Source: Eurosta solidaginis
Lineage: Eukaryota > Arthropoda > Insecta > Diptera > Tephritidae
DNA: 64,000 nucleotides
Direction of reading: 5' to 3'
Assembly (NCBI RefSeq): GCF_040869045.1
Contig: NC_090319.1
Location: 383,051,601-383,115,600, forward strand
The notes under the pieces are model-generated. The model saw only the letters and a list, made by a program, of their open reading frames with translations. It did not search any database and was not told where the DNA came from. Positions 32,801 to 44,568 of this stretch are shown here, in pieces (within the stretch, counting starts at the first letter, position 1; each line of letters begins with the position of its first letter). Both the position numbers and the translations under genes were made by a program.

Positions 32801-35640
32801 TGGGGTCTCCTCCGGCATCATTTCTGGATGGTTTACGGGATCCGTCCGGGATCCCGTCGGCGTCATTTTGGGACTTTGGCGGGATCATTTGGGGTCCCTT
32901 CCGGCATCATTTCTGGATGGTTTACGGGATCCGTCCGGGATCCTGTCGGGGTCATTTTGGGACTTTTGCGGGATCATTTGGGGTCTCTTCCAGCATCATT
33001 TCTGGATGGTTTTCGGTCATTTTGGGACTTTTGCGGGATCATTTGGGGTCTCTTCCGGCATCATTTCTGGATGGTTTACGGGATCCGTCCGGGATCCTCT
33101 CGGGGTCATTTTGGGACTTTTGCGGGATCATTTGGGGTCTCTTCCGGCATCATTTCTGGATGGTTTACGGGATCCGTCCGGGACCCTGTCGGGGTCATTT
33201 TGGGACTTTAGCGGGATCATTTGAGGTCTCCTCAGGCATCATTTCTGGATGGTTTACGGGATCCGTCCGGGATCCTGTCGGGGTCATTTTGGGACTTTTG
33301 CGGGATCATTTGGGGTCTCTCCCGGCATCATTTCTGGATGGTTTTCGGGATCCGTCCGGGATCCTGTCGGGGTCATTTAGGGACTTTTGCGGGATCATTT
33401 GGGGTCTCTTCCGACATCATTTCTGGATGGTTTACGGGATCCGTCCGGGATCCTGTCGGGGTCATTTTGGGACTTTTGCGGGATCATTTGGGGTCTCTTC
33501 CGGCATCATTTCTGGATGGTTTACGGGATCCGTCCGGGACCCTGTCGGGGTCATTTTGGGTCTTTAGCGGGATCATTTGGGGTCTCCTCCGGCATCATTT
33601 CTGGATGGTTTTCGGGATCCGTCCGGGATCCCGTCGATGTCATTTCGGGACTATTTCGGCATCATTTGGGGTACCTTCCGGTATCAATTCTAGATGGTTT
33701 TCGGGATCCGTCCGGGATCCCGTCGGAATCATTTCGGAATTTTTTCTCGACTAATACAGGATCATTTGGGGACCTTATCGGCATCATTTCTGGATGGTTT
33801 TCGGATTCCGTCCGCGATCCCGTCAGGGTCATTTCGGGACTATTTCGGGATAATTTGGGGTACCTGCCGGCATCATTTCTGGATGGTTTTCGGTATCCGT
33901 CCGGGATCCCGTCGGTGTCATTTCGGGACCATTTGGGGTCCATTCCGGCATCATTTCTGGATAGTTTCCGGGATCCTTCGGGGATCCCGTCAGGGTCATT
34001 TCGGAACCCGCGACTAATGCGGGATCATTTGGGGACCCTTTCGCCATCATATCCGGATGGTTTTCGTGATCCGTCTGGGATACCGTCAGGGTAATTTCGG
34101 GACTATTTGGGGATAACTTGGGAACCTTTCCGGCATCATTTCTGGATAGTTTCCGGGATCCGTCGGGAATCACGTCAGGATCATTTCGGAACTATAAGAG
34201 GATCATTTCATTTTTCAGCTTTCTTTAAGGGGATCATTTCACCTTCCAGCATAATTTCTGTATACTTTTGGGGATCCGTCCGGGATCCCGACGGGGTCAT
34301 TTCTGGCCTATTTCGGGATCATTTTGGGGTACCAACCGGCATCATTTCTAGATGGTCCGGGATCCGTCCGGGATCCCATCGGGGGAATTTCGGGAATTTT
34401 CCGGGATCATTTGGGGTCCCTTCCGGCATCATTTCTGGATCGTTTTCGGGATCCGTCCGAGATCCCGTCGGGTTTATTTTTTTACTTTATCGGGAAAATG
34501 TCAGGGAGTTTCGAGACTGTTCTTGGATCATTTGGGGATCCTTCAGGGAAAATTTCTGGATGGTTTTCGGGATCCCGTCGGGGTAATTTCGGGACTTTTT
34601 CACGACTATTTCGGGGTCAGTTGCCCTTAAAGATCATTTCTGGGTGGTTTTCGGGATCCGTCCGGGATCCCGTCAGGGTTATTTCGCGCCTTTCCGGGAC
34701 TATTTCGGGATCATTTTGGGACCGGGATAATTTCTCTATGATTTTCGGGATCTGTTCGGGATCCCTTCGTAGTTTTTTCGCGACTTTATCTGGGATAAAT
34801 TGCGGACCCTTTAGCGATCAATTCTGGATGGTTTTCGGTATCGGCCTGGGATCCCCTCAAGGTCATTTCGGGACTTTTTCGGGACTATTTCGGAATCATT
34901 TTGGGACCCCTCCGGCATAATTTCTGGGTGATTTTCGGGATCTGTCCGGAATCCCGACGGAGTTTTTTCGGGACCTTTTCCGGACTATTTCTGGATTATT
35001 TGGGGACGTTTCAGAGCTCAGTTCTGGATGATTTTCGGGATCTGTCCGGGATCCCGTCAGAGTTATTTCGGGGTAATTTTGGGACCATTCCAGGATGATT
35101 TCTTCATGATTTTCGGGATGGGTCTGAGTTTTTCGTGACTTTCGGGACTATTTCGGGATCATTTGCGGAACCTTCAGAGATCAATTCTGGATGGTTCGTG
35201 GACTTTTCCGGGATCATTTGGGGATCCCTCCAGAGTCATTCTTGGATGGTTTTCGGGATCCCGTCAGGGTCATTTCAGCCCTTTTTCGTGACTACTATTT
35301 CGGAATCTTTTTGAGACTCCTCCGGGATAATTTCTGGGCGATTTTCGGGATTTGTCCGGGATCCCGTCAGAGTTTTTTCGGGACTTTTTCGGACTATATC
35401 GGGATCATTTGCGGACCGTTCAGGAATCAAATCTGGATGGTTTTCGGGATCCGTCCGGGATCCCGTCAGGGTCATTTCGGGACTTTTCGTGACTACTTCG
35501 GGATTATTTTGGGACCCTTCCGGCATCATTTCTGGATAGTTTTCGAGATTTGTCCAGGATCCCGTCGGCATCATTTCGTGACTATTTGGTGTCATTTAGG
35601 GACACTTCCGGGATCATTTTAGGTCTCTTCGAAACCGGTA
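29801..35640 (+). repeat. 89-bp GC-rich minisatellite array 1
   Basis: Units share TCATTTCTGGATGGTTTTCG, GGATCCGTCCGGGATC(C/T), GTCGGGGTCATTT and GGGACTTTTTCGGGATCATT. Measured landmark spacings are 89 (32282, 32371, 32460), so the array holds about 65 units by length. Three zones are visible: diverged units at the edges, a 'GGGGGCTCTTCC' type at 30.1-30.4 and 31.26-31.56 kb, and a homogeneous 'TTTTGCGGGATCATTTGGGG' type at 32.1-33.6 kb. The common unit has no stop codon in any plus-strand frame, so long open frames (up to about 351 codons) arise by chance of composition. They are not genes. Confidence 0.95.
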
Positions 35641-36146
35641 ATTCAGCACACATGGCCGTGGATTTACGGCAAATTATTCGTAATTAAAATTCGGTATGTT
35701 TTATCTTTAATATATCACAGCTTTTTCGTTCTATTTTTAAATGAATCCTGTAACGAACTATTACAACTATAATTAAAATTTTTGTAATATTTTAACCAAC
35801 TAAATACCCGAAAAAGCAACACTGCTTTCATTTAAAAACTTCTTTTTGGTTTTAGCTAATTGTAGTTTCACTCCTTTGTTCTATGAGTAGTAATTCTTTC
35901 ACCCCTGTCATATCAATTAATTTAACTTAGAAACAAAATGTTTTTTTTTTTAATTCGAAAAAAGTGTATTGTACTATTCATGTAAGCGTGCCCATCAGCT
36001 CAGTTAGTTCTTTTTTTTTACTGTATTAAAAAATAAAATACATTGACAGAAAAAATTTTTAAACAGACAACTTGATAAGCAGGCTAACGTGAATAGCACA
36101 TATATTTTATTTTCTCCTTGCGGACTGGGCCGCGGGTAAAGGCTAG
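35641..36146 (+). other. Helitron copy 1, 3' segment and terminus
   Basis: AT-rich segment that includes CTAAATACCCGAAAAAGCAA and AATAGCACATATATTTTATT before the terminal hairpin and CTAG. It matches 41656-42193 with more differences than the 5' segments show, including a roughly 25-base stretch near 41680-41700 found only in copy 2. Confidence 0.75.
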
Positions 36147-36167
36147 TATATATTATAAATGGGAAAG

Positions 36168-36211
36168 TTTGGATGTGAAGATGTTTGGATGTTTGGATGT
36201 TTGGATGTTTG
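36168..36211 (+). repeat. TTTGGATG octamer repeat, short allele
   Basis: About five units, at the position homologous to 28976-29087. Confidence 0.9.
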
Positions 36212-36910
36212 TCCAGACGTTTGTCTTTGTGACTCAATCACGCAAGAACGGCTGGACCGATTTGGATGAAATTTTGCACACATATAGCCAATAGTCTAGA
36301 AGGATCTACTAGCTATATATTTTTCAAAAGGGGCGTGGCCTCCGCCCCCTAGGAACAGTTATAATTTAATTATTATATTTTTTCGTCTTTGCGACTAAAT
36401 CACGCCAGAATGGCTACACGGATTTTGATGAAATTTGGGACACAGACAGTAGTCTACTAGCGAAATTTTGTTCGAACATGGAAAGAGGGGTGGGGTCCCA
36501 CGACCCCTTCGAGAAATTATTTTTCAAAAATTTTTCACATTATAACTTTACGTATCACAGACTCAAGGGGTCAAATAAGTCGAGGGCTTACAAAGTAAGC
36601 AGTGACACCCTCCGCCCGCCCCCTTTATCTCCCCCTCTGTTGTAAAATCTATAAATTGTTATAACTCAATATAAATTTTCTCCTAAATCAATAGTTTTTG
36701 ATATCTGGTACATACAGAACGAGATCTAGACAATTTTGGAGGAACGATCAGTGGTCCTCTCCTCTACTCCCGCCATCCGCCCTCCATCAATTGTTTTTAT
36801 TAGCACGCTTTTATTAGCTTTACCTGTATGTTTCTATGTAACTTTTTATTCGCTCCAATGCGCCTGCTGCCTTATTAACATGGTTTTATAATTAGCTTCA
36901 CCTTATTTGT

Positions 36911-39900
36911 AATCCCGTAAGGGTCATATCCAGACCCTTCCGGGATGATTTCTGTATGGTTTTCGGGATCGGTCCGGGATTACGCCGGGGTAATTTCGGG
37001 ACTTTTTCGGGACTATTTGGGGATCATTTTGGGACCCTTCCGGGATCATTCCTGTATAGTTTTCGGGATCCGTCCGGGATCCCGTCGGGGTTACTTTGGG
37101 ACATTTTCGGGACTATTCCGGAATCATTTCGGGACTATTTCGCGATCATTTGGGGACCCTTCCGGCATCATTTCTGGATGGTTTTCGGGATCCGTCCGGA
37201 ATCCCGTCGGTGTACTTTCGGGATCATTTGCGTAACTTCGAGAGATAAATTCTTGGTGGTTTCCGGGATCATTACGGGACTTTTTCGGGTTTATTTTGGG
37301 TCCCTTTAGGCATCATTTCTGGATGGTCCTCGGGATTCGTCCGGCATCCCGTCGGGGTCATTTCGGGACTTTTCCGCGACTAATACGGGATCATTCGGCA
37401 TCATTTCTGGATGGTTTTCGGGATCCGTCCGGGATCTCGTCGGGGTCATTTGGGGACTTTTTCGGGATCATTTGGGGGCTCTTCCGGCACCATTTCTGGA
37501 TGGTTTTCGGGATCCGTCCGGGATCTCGTCGGGGTCATTTGGGGACTTTTTCGGGATCATTTGGGGGCTCTTCCGGCATCATTTCTGGATGGTTTTCGGG
37601 ATCCGTCCAGGACCTCGTCGGGTCATTTGGGGACTTTTTCGGGATCATTTGGGGGCTCTTCCGGCATCATTTCTGGATGGTTTTCGGGATCCGTCCGGGA
37701 TCTCGTCGGGGTCATTTGGGGACTTTTTCGGGATCATTTGGGGTCTCTTCCGGCATCATTTCTGGATGGTTTTCGGGATCCATCCAGGATCTCGTCGGGT
37801 CATTTGGGGACTTTTTCGGGATCATTTGGGGGCTCTTCCGGCATCATTTCTGGATGGTTTTCGGGATCCGTCCGAGATCTCGCCGGGGTCATTTGGGGAC
37901 TTTTTCGGGATCATTTGGGGGCTCTTCCGGCACCATTTCTGTATGGTTTTCGGGATCCGTCCGGGATCTCGTCGGGGTTATTTGGGGACTTTTTCGGGAT
38001 CATTTGGGGGCTCTTCCGGCATCATTTCTGGATGGTTTTCGGGATCCGTCCAGGATCTCGTCGGGTCATTTGGGGACTTTTTCGGGATCATTTGGGGGCT
38101 CTTCCGGCATCATTTCTGGATGGTTTTCGGGATCCGTCCGGGATCTCGCCGGGGTCATTTGGGGACTTTTTCGGGATCATTTTGGGGCTCTTCCGGCATC
38201 ATTTCTGGATGGTTTTCGGGATCCGTACGGGATCCCGTCGGGGTCATTTCGGGACTTTTTCGCGACTAATACGGGATCATTTGGGAACCCTTTCGGCATC
38301 CTTTCTGGAGGGTTTTCGGGATACGTCCGGGATCCCATCAGGGTAATTTCGGGACTATTAGGGGATCATTTGGGAACCTTTCCGGGATCATTTCTGGATA
38401 ATTTTCGGGATCCGTCCGGGATGCCGACGAGGTCATTTCGGGACTATTTCGGGGCTAATACGGGATCATGTGAGGATCCTATAAGGGTCGCTTCGTGACT
38501 TTTTCTGTTTTATTTCGGGATCATTTGGGGACCCTTCCAGCATAATTTCGTGACGGTTTGCCGGATGTTGTTGTTGTTGTTGTTGTTGAAGAGATTTGCA
38601 AGGTTTGCCGGATCCATCAGGGTCATTTCGGGACCATTTTGGGATCATTTGGGTACCCTTCCGAGATCATTTCTGGATCCGTCCGGGATGCCGTAGGAGC
38701 CATTTCGGGATTTTTTGTTACTTTTCCGGGATAGTTTTTAGATCCTTCCGGAATCATTTCTGTATGGTTTTCGCGATCCGTCGTTGATTCCCTCGGAGCC
38801 ATTTCGGAACTTTTTCTGGAGTATATCGGGGTCATTTGGGGACCTTTTCGGGATCATTTGGGGGCTCTTCCGGGATCATTTCTGTATTGTTTTCGGGATC
38901 CTTCCGGGATCCCGTCGGGGTCATTTCGGGACTTTTTCTCGACTAATACGGGATCATTTGGGGACCCTTTCGACATCATTTCTGGATAGTTTTCGGTATC
39001 CGTCCGGGATCCGGACGGGGTCATTTCGGGACTATTTTGGGATCATTTGGAGTACCTACCGGCATAACTTCTGGATGGTTTTCGGTATCCGTCCGGGATC
39101 TCGTCGGGGTCATTTCGGGACTTTTTCTCCACTAATACGGGATCATTTGCGGGCCCTTTCGGTATCATTTCTGGATAGTTGTCGGGATCCGTTCGGGATC
39201 CCGTCAGGGTCTTTTCGGAACTATTGTGAGATCATTTGAGGACCTTTCCGGCATCATTTCTGGTTAGTTTTCGGGATCCTTTCCGGGTCCCATCAGGGTC
39301 ATTTCGGGACTTTTTCGGCATCATTTAAGACTGGTTTTCAGGATTCGTCTGGGATCCCGTCAGGGTAATTTCTGGACTTTTCCGAGACTATTTCGGGATA
39401 ATTTAGGGACCGCCAAGATCATTTCTAGATGGATTTCGGGATCTGTCCGGGATGCCGTCAGGGTAATTTTGGGACTATTAGGTGATCATTTGAGGACCTT
39501 TCCGGCATCACTTCTGGATGGTTTTCGGTATCCGTTCAGGATCCCGTCGGAATAATTGCGGGACTTTTTCGGGATCATTTGGTATCCCTTCCGGCATCAT
39601 TTCTGGATGGTTTTTGGGATTCGTCCGGCATCCCGTCGGGGTCATTTCGGGACTTTTTCTCGACTAATACGGGATCATTTGGGGACTCTTTCGGCATCAT
39701 TTCTGGATGGATTTCGGTATCCGTCCGGGATCCCGTCAGGGTAATTTCGGGACAATTAGGAGATCATTTGAAGACCTTTCCGGCATCATTTCTGCATAGT
39801 TTCCGGGATCCGTCGGAGATCTCGACGGGGTCCTTTCGGGACTATTTCGGGATCATTTCTGCATAGTGTCCGGGGTTCGTCCGAGATACCGTCGGGGTCA

Positions 39901-41655
39901 TTTCGGTACTTTTTCTTGACTAATACGGGATCATTTGGGTTCCCTTCCAGCATCATTTCTGGATGGATTTCGGTATCCGTCGGGGATCCGGTCTTGGTCA
40001 TTTCGGGACTTTTCTCTAATAATACGGGATTATTTGGGGACCCTTTCGGCATCGTTACTGGATGGTTTTCGGGATCCGTCCGGGATCATTTCGGGACTCT
40101 TAGGGGATCATTTGAGGACCTCTCCGGCATCATTTCTGAATAGTTTCCTGGATACGTCGGGGGTCTCGACGGGGTGATTTCGGTACTTTTTCGGGATCAT
40201 TTGGGGTACCTACCGGCATCATTTCTGGATGGTTTTCGGTATCCGTCCGGGATCCCTTCGGGGTCATTTCGGAACTTTTTCGGGATTTTTTGGGGTTCCT
40301 TCCGGCATCATTTCTGGATGGTTTTCGGGATACCGTCGGGGTAATTTCAGAGCATCATTTCTGGATGGTTTTAGGGATCCGTCCAGGATCCCGATGGGGT
40401 CATTTCGGGACTTTTTCGGGATTTTTTGGGGTCTCTTCCGGCATCATTTCTGGATGGCTTTCGGGATTCGTCCGGGATCCCGTCGGGGTCATTTCGGGAC
40501 TTTTTCTCGACTAAAACGGGATATTTTGGGGACCCTTTCGGCATCATTTCTGAATGGTTTTTTCGGGATCCGTCCGGGATCCCGTCAGGGTGATTTCGAG
40601 ACTATTGGGGGATCATTTGAAGACCTTTCCGGCATCATTTCTGGATAGTTTTGGGGATCAGTTCGGGATCCCGACGAGGTCATTTTGGGACTATTTCGGA
40701 GTCAGTTTGGGGTACCTACCGGCATCATTTCTGGATGGTTTTCGGTATCCGTCCCGGATCCCGTCGGAGTAATTTCGAGACTTTTTCTTGAAAAATACGG
40801 GATAATTTAGGAAACATTTCGGCATAATTTCTGGATGATTTTCGGAATCCGTCAAGGATCCCGTCAGGGTCATTTCGGGACTATTAGGGGATCATTTGAG
40901 GACCTTTCCGGCATCCTATTTGGATGGTTTTCGGGATCCGTTCGGGATCCCAGCAGGGTAATTTCGGGACTATTAGGGGATCATTTGAGGACCTTTCCGG
41001 CATCGTTTCTGGATTGTTTTCGCGATCCGTTCGGGATCCCGTAGGGGTCATTTCGGGACTATTTCGGCATCATTTTGGGGTACCTTCCGGCATCATCTCT
41101 AGACAATTTTCTGGATCCCGTCCGGGTCACTTCGGGACTTTTTCTCGACTAATACGGGACCCTTTCGGCATCATTTCTGGATACTCTGCGGGATCCGTCC
41201 GGGATCCCGTCAGGGTCATTTCGGGACTATTAAGGGATCATTTGAGGACCTTTCCGGCATCATTTCTGGATAGTTTTCGGGATCCGTCCGGGATCCCGTC
41301 GGGATCATTTCGGGACTTTTTCGGGGCTATTTCGGGATCAGTTGGGGTATTTTCCGACATCATTTCAGTATGGTTTTCGGGATCCATCCGGGATCCCGTC
41401 GGGGCTATTTCGGGATCGTTTGGTGTCCCTTCCGGCATAATTTCTGGATGGTTTTCGGAATCGCGTCGGGGCCACTCCTGTACTTTTTCGGGACTAATAC
41501 GGGATGATTTGGCGAGCCTTTCGGTATCATTTCCGGATGGTTTTCGGGATCAGTACGGGAACCCATAAGGGTTAATTTCTGGATGATTTTCGGTATCTGT
41601 CCTGGAATTTTAGTATCATCTTGGGACCCTTCCGGGATCATTTTAGGTCTCTTCG
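36911..41655 (+). repeat. 89-bp GC-rich minisatellite array 2
   Basis: Same unit as array 1, about 53 units by length. Landmark spacings at 37399, 37488, 37577 and 37665 are 89, 89 and 88. A homogeneous block of the 'GGGGGCTCTTCC' type covers about 37.4-38.2 kb; the 'TTTTGCGGG' type of array 1 is absent. A TTG triplet run lies at 38567-38588. The longest chance open frame here is 400 codons (37296-38498). Confidence 0.95.
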
Positions 41656-42193
41656 CAAGCGGTAGTTCAGCACACATGCCTTTTTAAATTATGAGCTTTT
41701 ATGGCCGTGGATTTGCTGCTAATTATTCGTAATTAAAATTGGGTATGTTTTATCTTCAATCTAACACAGCTTTTTCGTTCTATAATCGTGTAAGGAACTG
41801 TTATAATTATCATTACACTTTTTGTAATATTCTAACCAACTAAATACCCGAAAAAGCAACACTATTTTCATCTAAAAAATTCTCTTTGGTTTTAGCTAAT
41901 TGTAGTTTCACTCCTTTGTTCTATGAGTAGTAATTCTTTCACCCCTTTCATATCAGTTAATTTAATTTAAAAACAAAATGTATTTTTTAATTCGAAAAAA
42001 TTGTATTGTACTATTCATGAAAGCGTGCCTTTCAGCTTATCTTCTCATTTAGTTCTTTTTTTCTACTAAATTACAAAAATAAAATACATTAGACAAAAAT
42101 AATTTTTAAACAGATAACTTGATAAGCAGGCTAACGTGAATAGCACATATTTTTTATTTTCTCCTTGCGGACGGGGCCGCGGGTAAAGGCTAG
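41656..42193 (+). other. Helitron copy 2, 3' segment and terminus
   Basis: Counterpart of 35641-36146, ending in the hairpin and CTAG described for copy 2. Confidence 0.75.
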
Positions 42194-43897
42194 TTGTAAA
42201 TATAAGTATTGAAGTCATGAGCCTGGGCATTCGCGCAATTTTAGTGATGTAAATTGCATGGCGCCAGCGCCAATGCGGTGCCAGCTCAATGGTAGCTCAT
42301 TGACGAAATTACTCCAAGCGAATTTTTGACGCTTCTTAGTAGTGAGTGCGTAGTACATTTTACTTGCGCTATTGAGTGAAACGACTTTTGTGTGTCAGGC
42401 ACGAGTTTGGTGTTATTGGCGCTACTGGCAGTGATGACACTGAGCTGTTGACGGTAGCGCTGGTAGTTCAGATTTTGAATCAGAGAAAGAATTGATGACC
42501 CGTGTGAATTATTATGGCTTTGGCCGTGTAAATTATTATGGTGTATTTGTATATTTTAGATTTAATGCACAATTAATATTTGTGTGTTTGAGCGGCCAAA
42601 TAATAACAGTAGTATTGCTAAAGTGCTGCTTAGTTGATGGAATGTCGCTAATTTCTTAGCGATGATCAGCAGATTGTCAATATTTCGTTCAACGGACGCG
42701 CGAAATTGCCACATCTGCTCAAATTTTCCAAAGATTTTCCATTCTTGATTTAATTTAAGCTGTTATGCCAATATTTTTCAGCCAGCTTTTTTCAAATAGG
42801 TAATTTTTCCAAAAGCAAAATAAATTACAGAAAAGATTACAGGGTTAAACAGCCTTAAAAATTCAGCTATGTTGGTTATACACAGAAATACAACAGAGGG
42901 TTGTGTCTCCGCTTTTCGCAAGCGATGAGATTCACCACGCGTGACACGTGATTCACCACGTCCAAATATCACAATCCACGGATAGGTACCGGCGTGTTTG
43001 TATGGGACTTAGGCTGTTATGCCAAAGTAAATACAAATCTTTACCGATAACTGTGTTATCGATTAATTTATCGAATTCTAACAAAGTAATATTGCATTGT
43101 CATCGGAGTTATACATGTGTGCAAAATTTCAGCTCAATCGGACACCGGGAAGTGTATCAAATTTAACTTGCAAGATTCCATTACAGACAACAAAAGTGAA
43201 AGTAAATAAAAGCTTATAAAAACCGAAGTACCTCCTTCAGGAATAAGTAGAATTCATGCTTTTTAGCCTATGCATGAGATCTAACGCATACGTATATAAA
43301 ATTCAAAAGAAAGAAACTGATCGAAAAGAAAAAAATTTAATTTAAAAAAGTCATATCTACACGGAAAAACACTAATGTGTTTTTTACATTTTAAAATGTG
43401 GAAAACACATTATTTTTCTTTTATAAAATAATTTGAATTTTACACTTTTGAAATGTGTTTTTGACATGAAAGAAATGTAGATATTACAGTATAATAATGC
43501 GTTTTCCACTTGGAAAATAATATCAAATTTGCATTATATTTCACAAACGTTAAACGTTAACAATATTTGCCTTTTCATTCCGATGAACGTAATCGCTGTT
43601 GAAGCAAAAGAGCAAAGGCCTGTTTTGATTATATTCACGCATGCAATAAGTTGGTTGATTTTAAATCAATGTCGATTATGTTCGTTTAAGCAAGTTGGAT
43701 CATTGAACACGATCATGTTGCCGTTGTTGCCGAACGTTGTTGTGTTCGATTTTTGCTGTTCTCTGATATGTATGTAGATGGTCGTTAGGTAAATTTACAA
43801 GGAAACTTCTTTATGAAATTATAGTAAAAGTTAACATGTACATTTGTATATTTAATAAATTGCAGAATTATTATGAAACAGAATATGATTAAAATAT
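42194..43897. other. Right arm of the hAT element, unidentified
   Basis: No transposase-like frame was found. GATTCACCACG occurs twice close together (about 42929 and 42950). A 38-base imperfect palindrome lies at 43374-43411. The rest is AT-rich without recognisable content. Confidence 0.4.
43374..43411. repeat. 38-base imperfect palindrome
   Basis: AATGTGTTTTTTACATTTT is followed by AAAATGTGGAAAACACATT. The halves are inverted copies with two mismatches in 19. Related words (GAAATGTGTTTTTGACAT) recur about 40 bases later. Confidence 0.85.
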
Positions 43898-44396
43898 TGT
43901 TACTTATATTAGCAACACTAAGGGATATTGCCATCTCTAAGCCGATGCTAAGCAGTGGCTGTATGCACATCAATAATTCAATCATTATGTCTACACATCT
44001 GTACGTACACGCATCGGAGAAGCAACGCACAAACACATGCAGATACCTTACTGAGATATGCAATTATAATTGTGGAAGTGTCGCTCACAAGCACACGCGC
44101 ATATGAGAGCTATACACGTGCATCTGTAGTTATAATTATAGCAGATAACCAACTAGTAGATTCTAGAATAGAAGCGCCTAGAAGATGCAACGAGGAAATC
44201 AAAGAGTATAAAAGGCAGCAACAGTAGAGGCCCACCTGGCGAGCAATAGTAGTGTTGTGAAGTACGTTATATTGTGAAGAACTTTAATAAAGGCCATTTT
44301 GCATTATTGAATAGTGGAGTTATTTATTCAACAGTTCAGTAATTCGAACCTGAGTAGAAGATTTGAAATAAGCGGAATTGCAGTAAATGCGTTACA
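43898..44396 (+). mobile_element. Solo LTR of an LTR retrotransposon
   Basis: The segment begins TGTTAC and ends GTTACA, and is flanked on both sides by ATAT (43894-43897 and 44397-44400), a 4-bp target duplication. It has promoter-like and terminator-like parts in the right order: TATAAAA at 44207-44213, then AATAAA at 44286-44291. Length is 499 bp. No internal coding region follows, so recombination between two LTRs probably left a solo LTR. The exact start is inferred from the duplication and terminal bases. The open frames inside it are not genes. Confidence 0.6.
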
Positions 44397-44568
44397 ATAT
44401 ATAAGTGTTCACTTCGTACATACATATGCTTGCATATTGAAAATATAATATCACCAACAAAGTAAATACGTAGCAGAATTGTAAAGATATTTATACACAT
44501 AGACATAAAACATCAAATATTTGAATTGTAATGATCTAAACAATCAAATGATCCGGTGTACGCCCCTG

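Larger units (their letters stand above)
28950..36146 (+). mobile_element. Helitron copy 1 (7.2 kb, non-autonomous)
   Basis: The 5' end is TCTAATATATATTATAAATG, with the Helitron-type TC start. The 3' end has a short hairpin, GCGG-ACTGGG-CCGC (36120-36133), then GGGTAAAGG and CTAG at 36143-36146, fitting the Helitron rule of a hairpin about 10 bases before CTRR. Three parts are seen: a 5' segment of about 0.85 kb, an 89-bp minisatellite array of about 5.8 kb and a 3' segment of about 0.5 kb. No Rep/helicase coding is present, so it must be mobilised in trans. It is directly followed by copy 2 with no host sequence between. Confidence 0.8.
36147..42193 (+). mobile_element. Helitron copy 2 (6.0 kb), head-to-tail with copy 1
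   Basis: It begins TATATATTATAAATGGGAAA directly after the CTAG of copy 1. It ends with hairpin GCGG-ACGGGG-CCGC (42167-42180), GGGTAAAGG and CTAG at 42190-42193, followed by T of the flank. The 5' segment, minisatellite and 3' segment lie in the same order as in copy 1. The direct joining of 3' and 5' termini is the arrangement expected of rolling-circle replication past its stop signal. No coding capacity for transposition. Confidence 0.8.
28187..44568 (-). mobile_element. hAT-type DNA transposon, 16.4 kb with nested insertions
   Basis: The left end reads CAGGGGCGTAGTCAG and the right end, reverse-complemented, CAGGGGCGTACACCG, giving a 10-bp terminal inverted repeat. Both sides are flanked by the identical octamer GCTTACAC. 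Together, 18 bases match exactly at each boundary. A hAT dimerisation-domain exon lies at 28330-28602 on the minus strand, in the expected place near one end. The interior is mostly foreign: two tandem Helitrons (28950-42193) and a solo LTR (43898-44396). Removing these leaves about 2.6 kb, too little for an intact transposase, and I find no other transposase exon. It is therefore a defective copy that acted as a landing site. Confidence 0.85.

Noticed and set aside
32205..33567. Open frames of 339 and 351 codons
   Set aside because: Same minisatellite artefact in array 1; the frames overlap in different phases.
37296..38498. A 400-codon open frame with Arg/Gly/Phe/Trp-rich repeated protein
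   Set aside because: It lies wholly in the 89-bp minisatellite, whose unit lacks stops in all plus-strand frames. Equally long frames exist in the other phases. No start context, splice signal or domain is seen.
38567..38588. Polyglutamine or polyleucine coding triplet run
   Set aside because: The TTG run lies inside the Helitron minisatellite and belongs to no gene.
29801..41655. CRISPR-like array
   Set aside because: The units are contiguous with no unique spacers, and the window is eukaryotic.
42778..42972. Missing part of the hAT transposase
   Set aside because: The 64-codon minus-strand frame shows no zinc-finger or catalytic motif and no splice signals.
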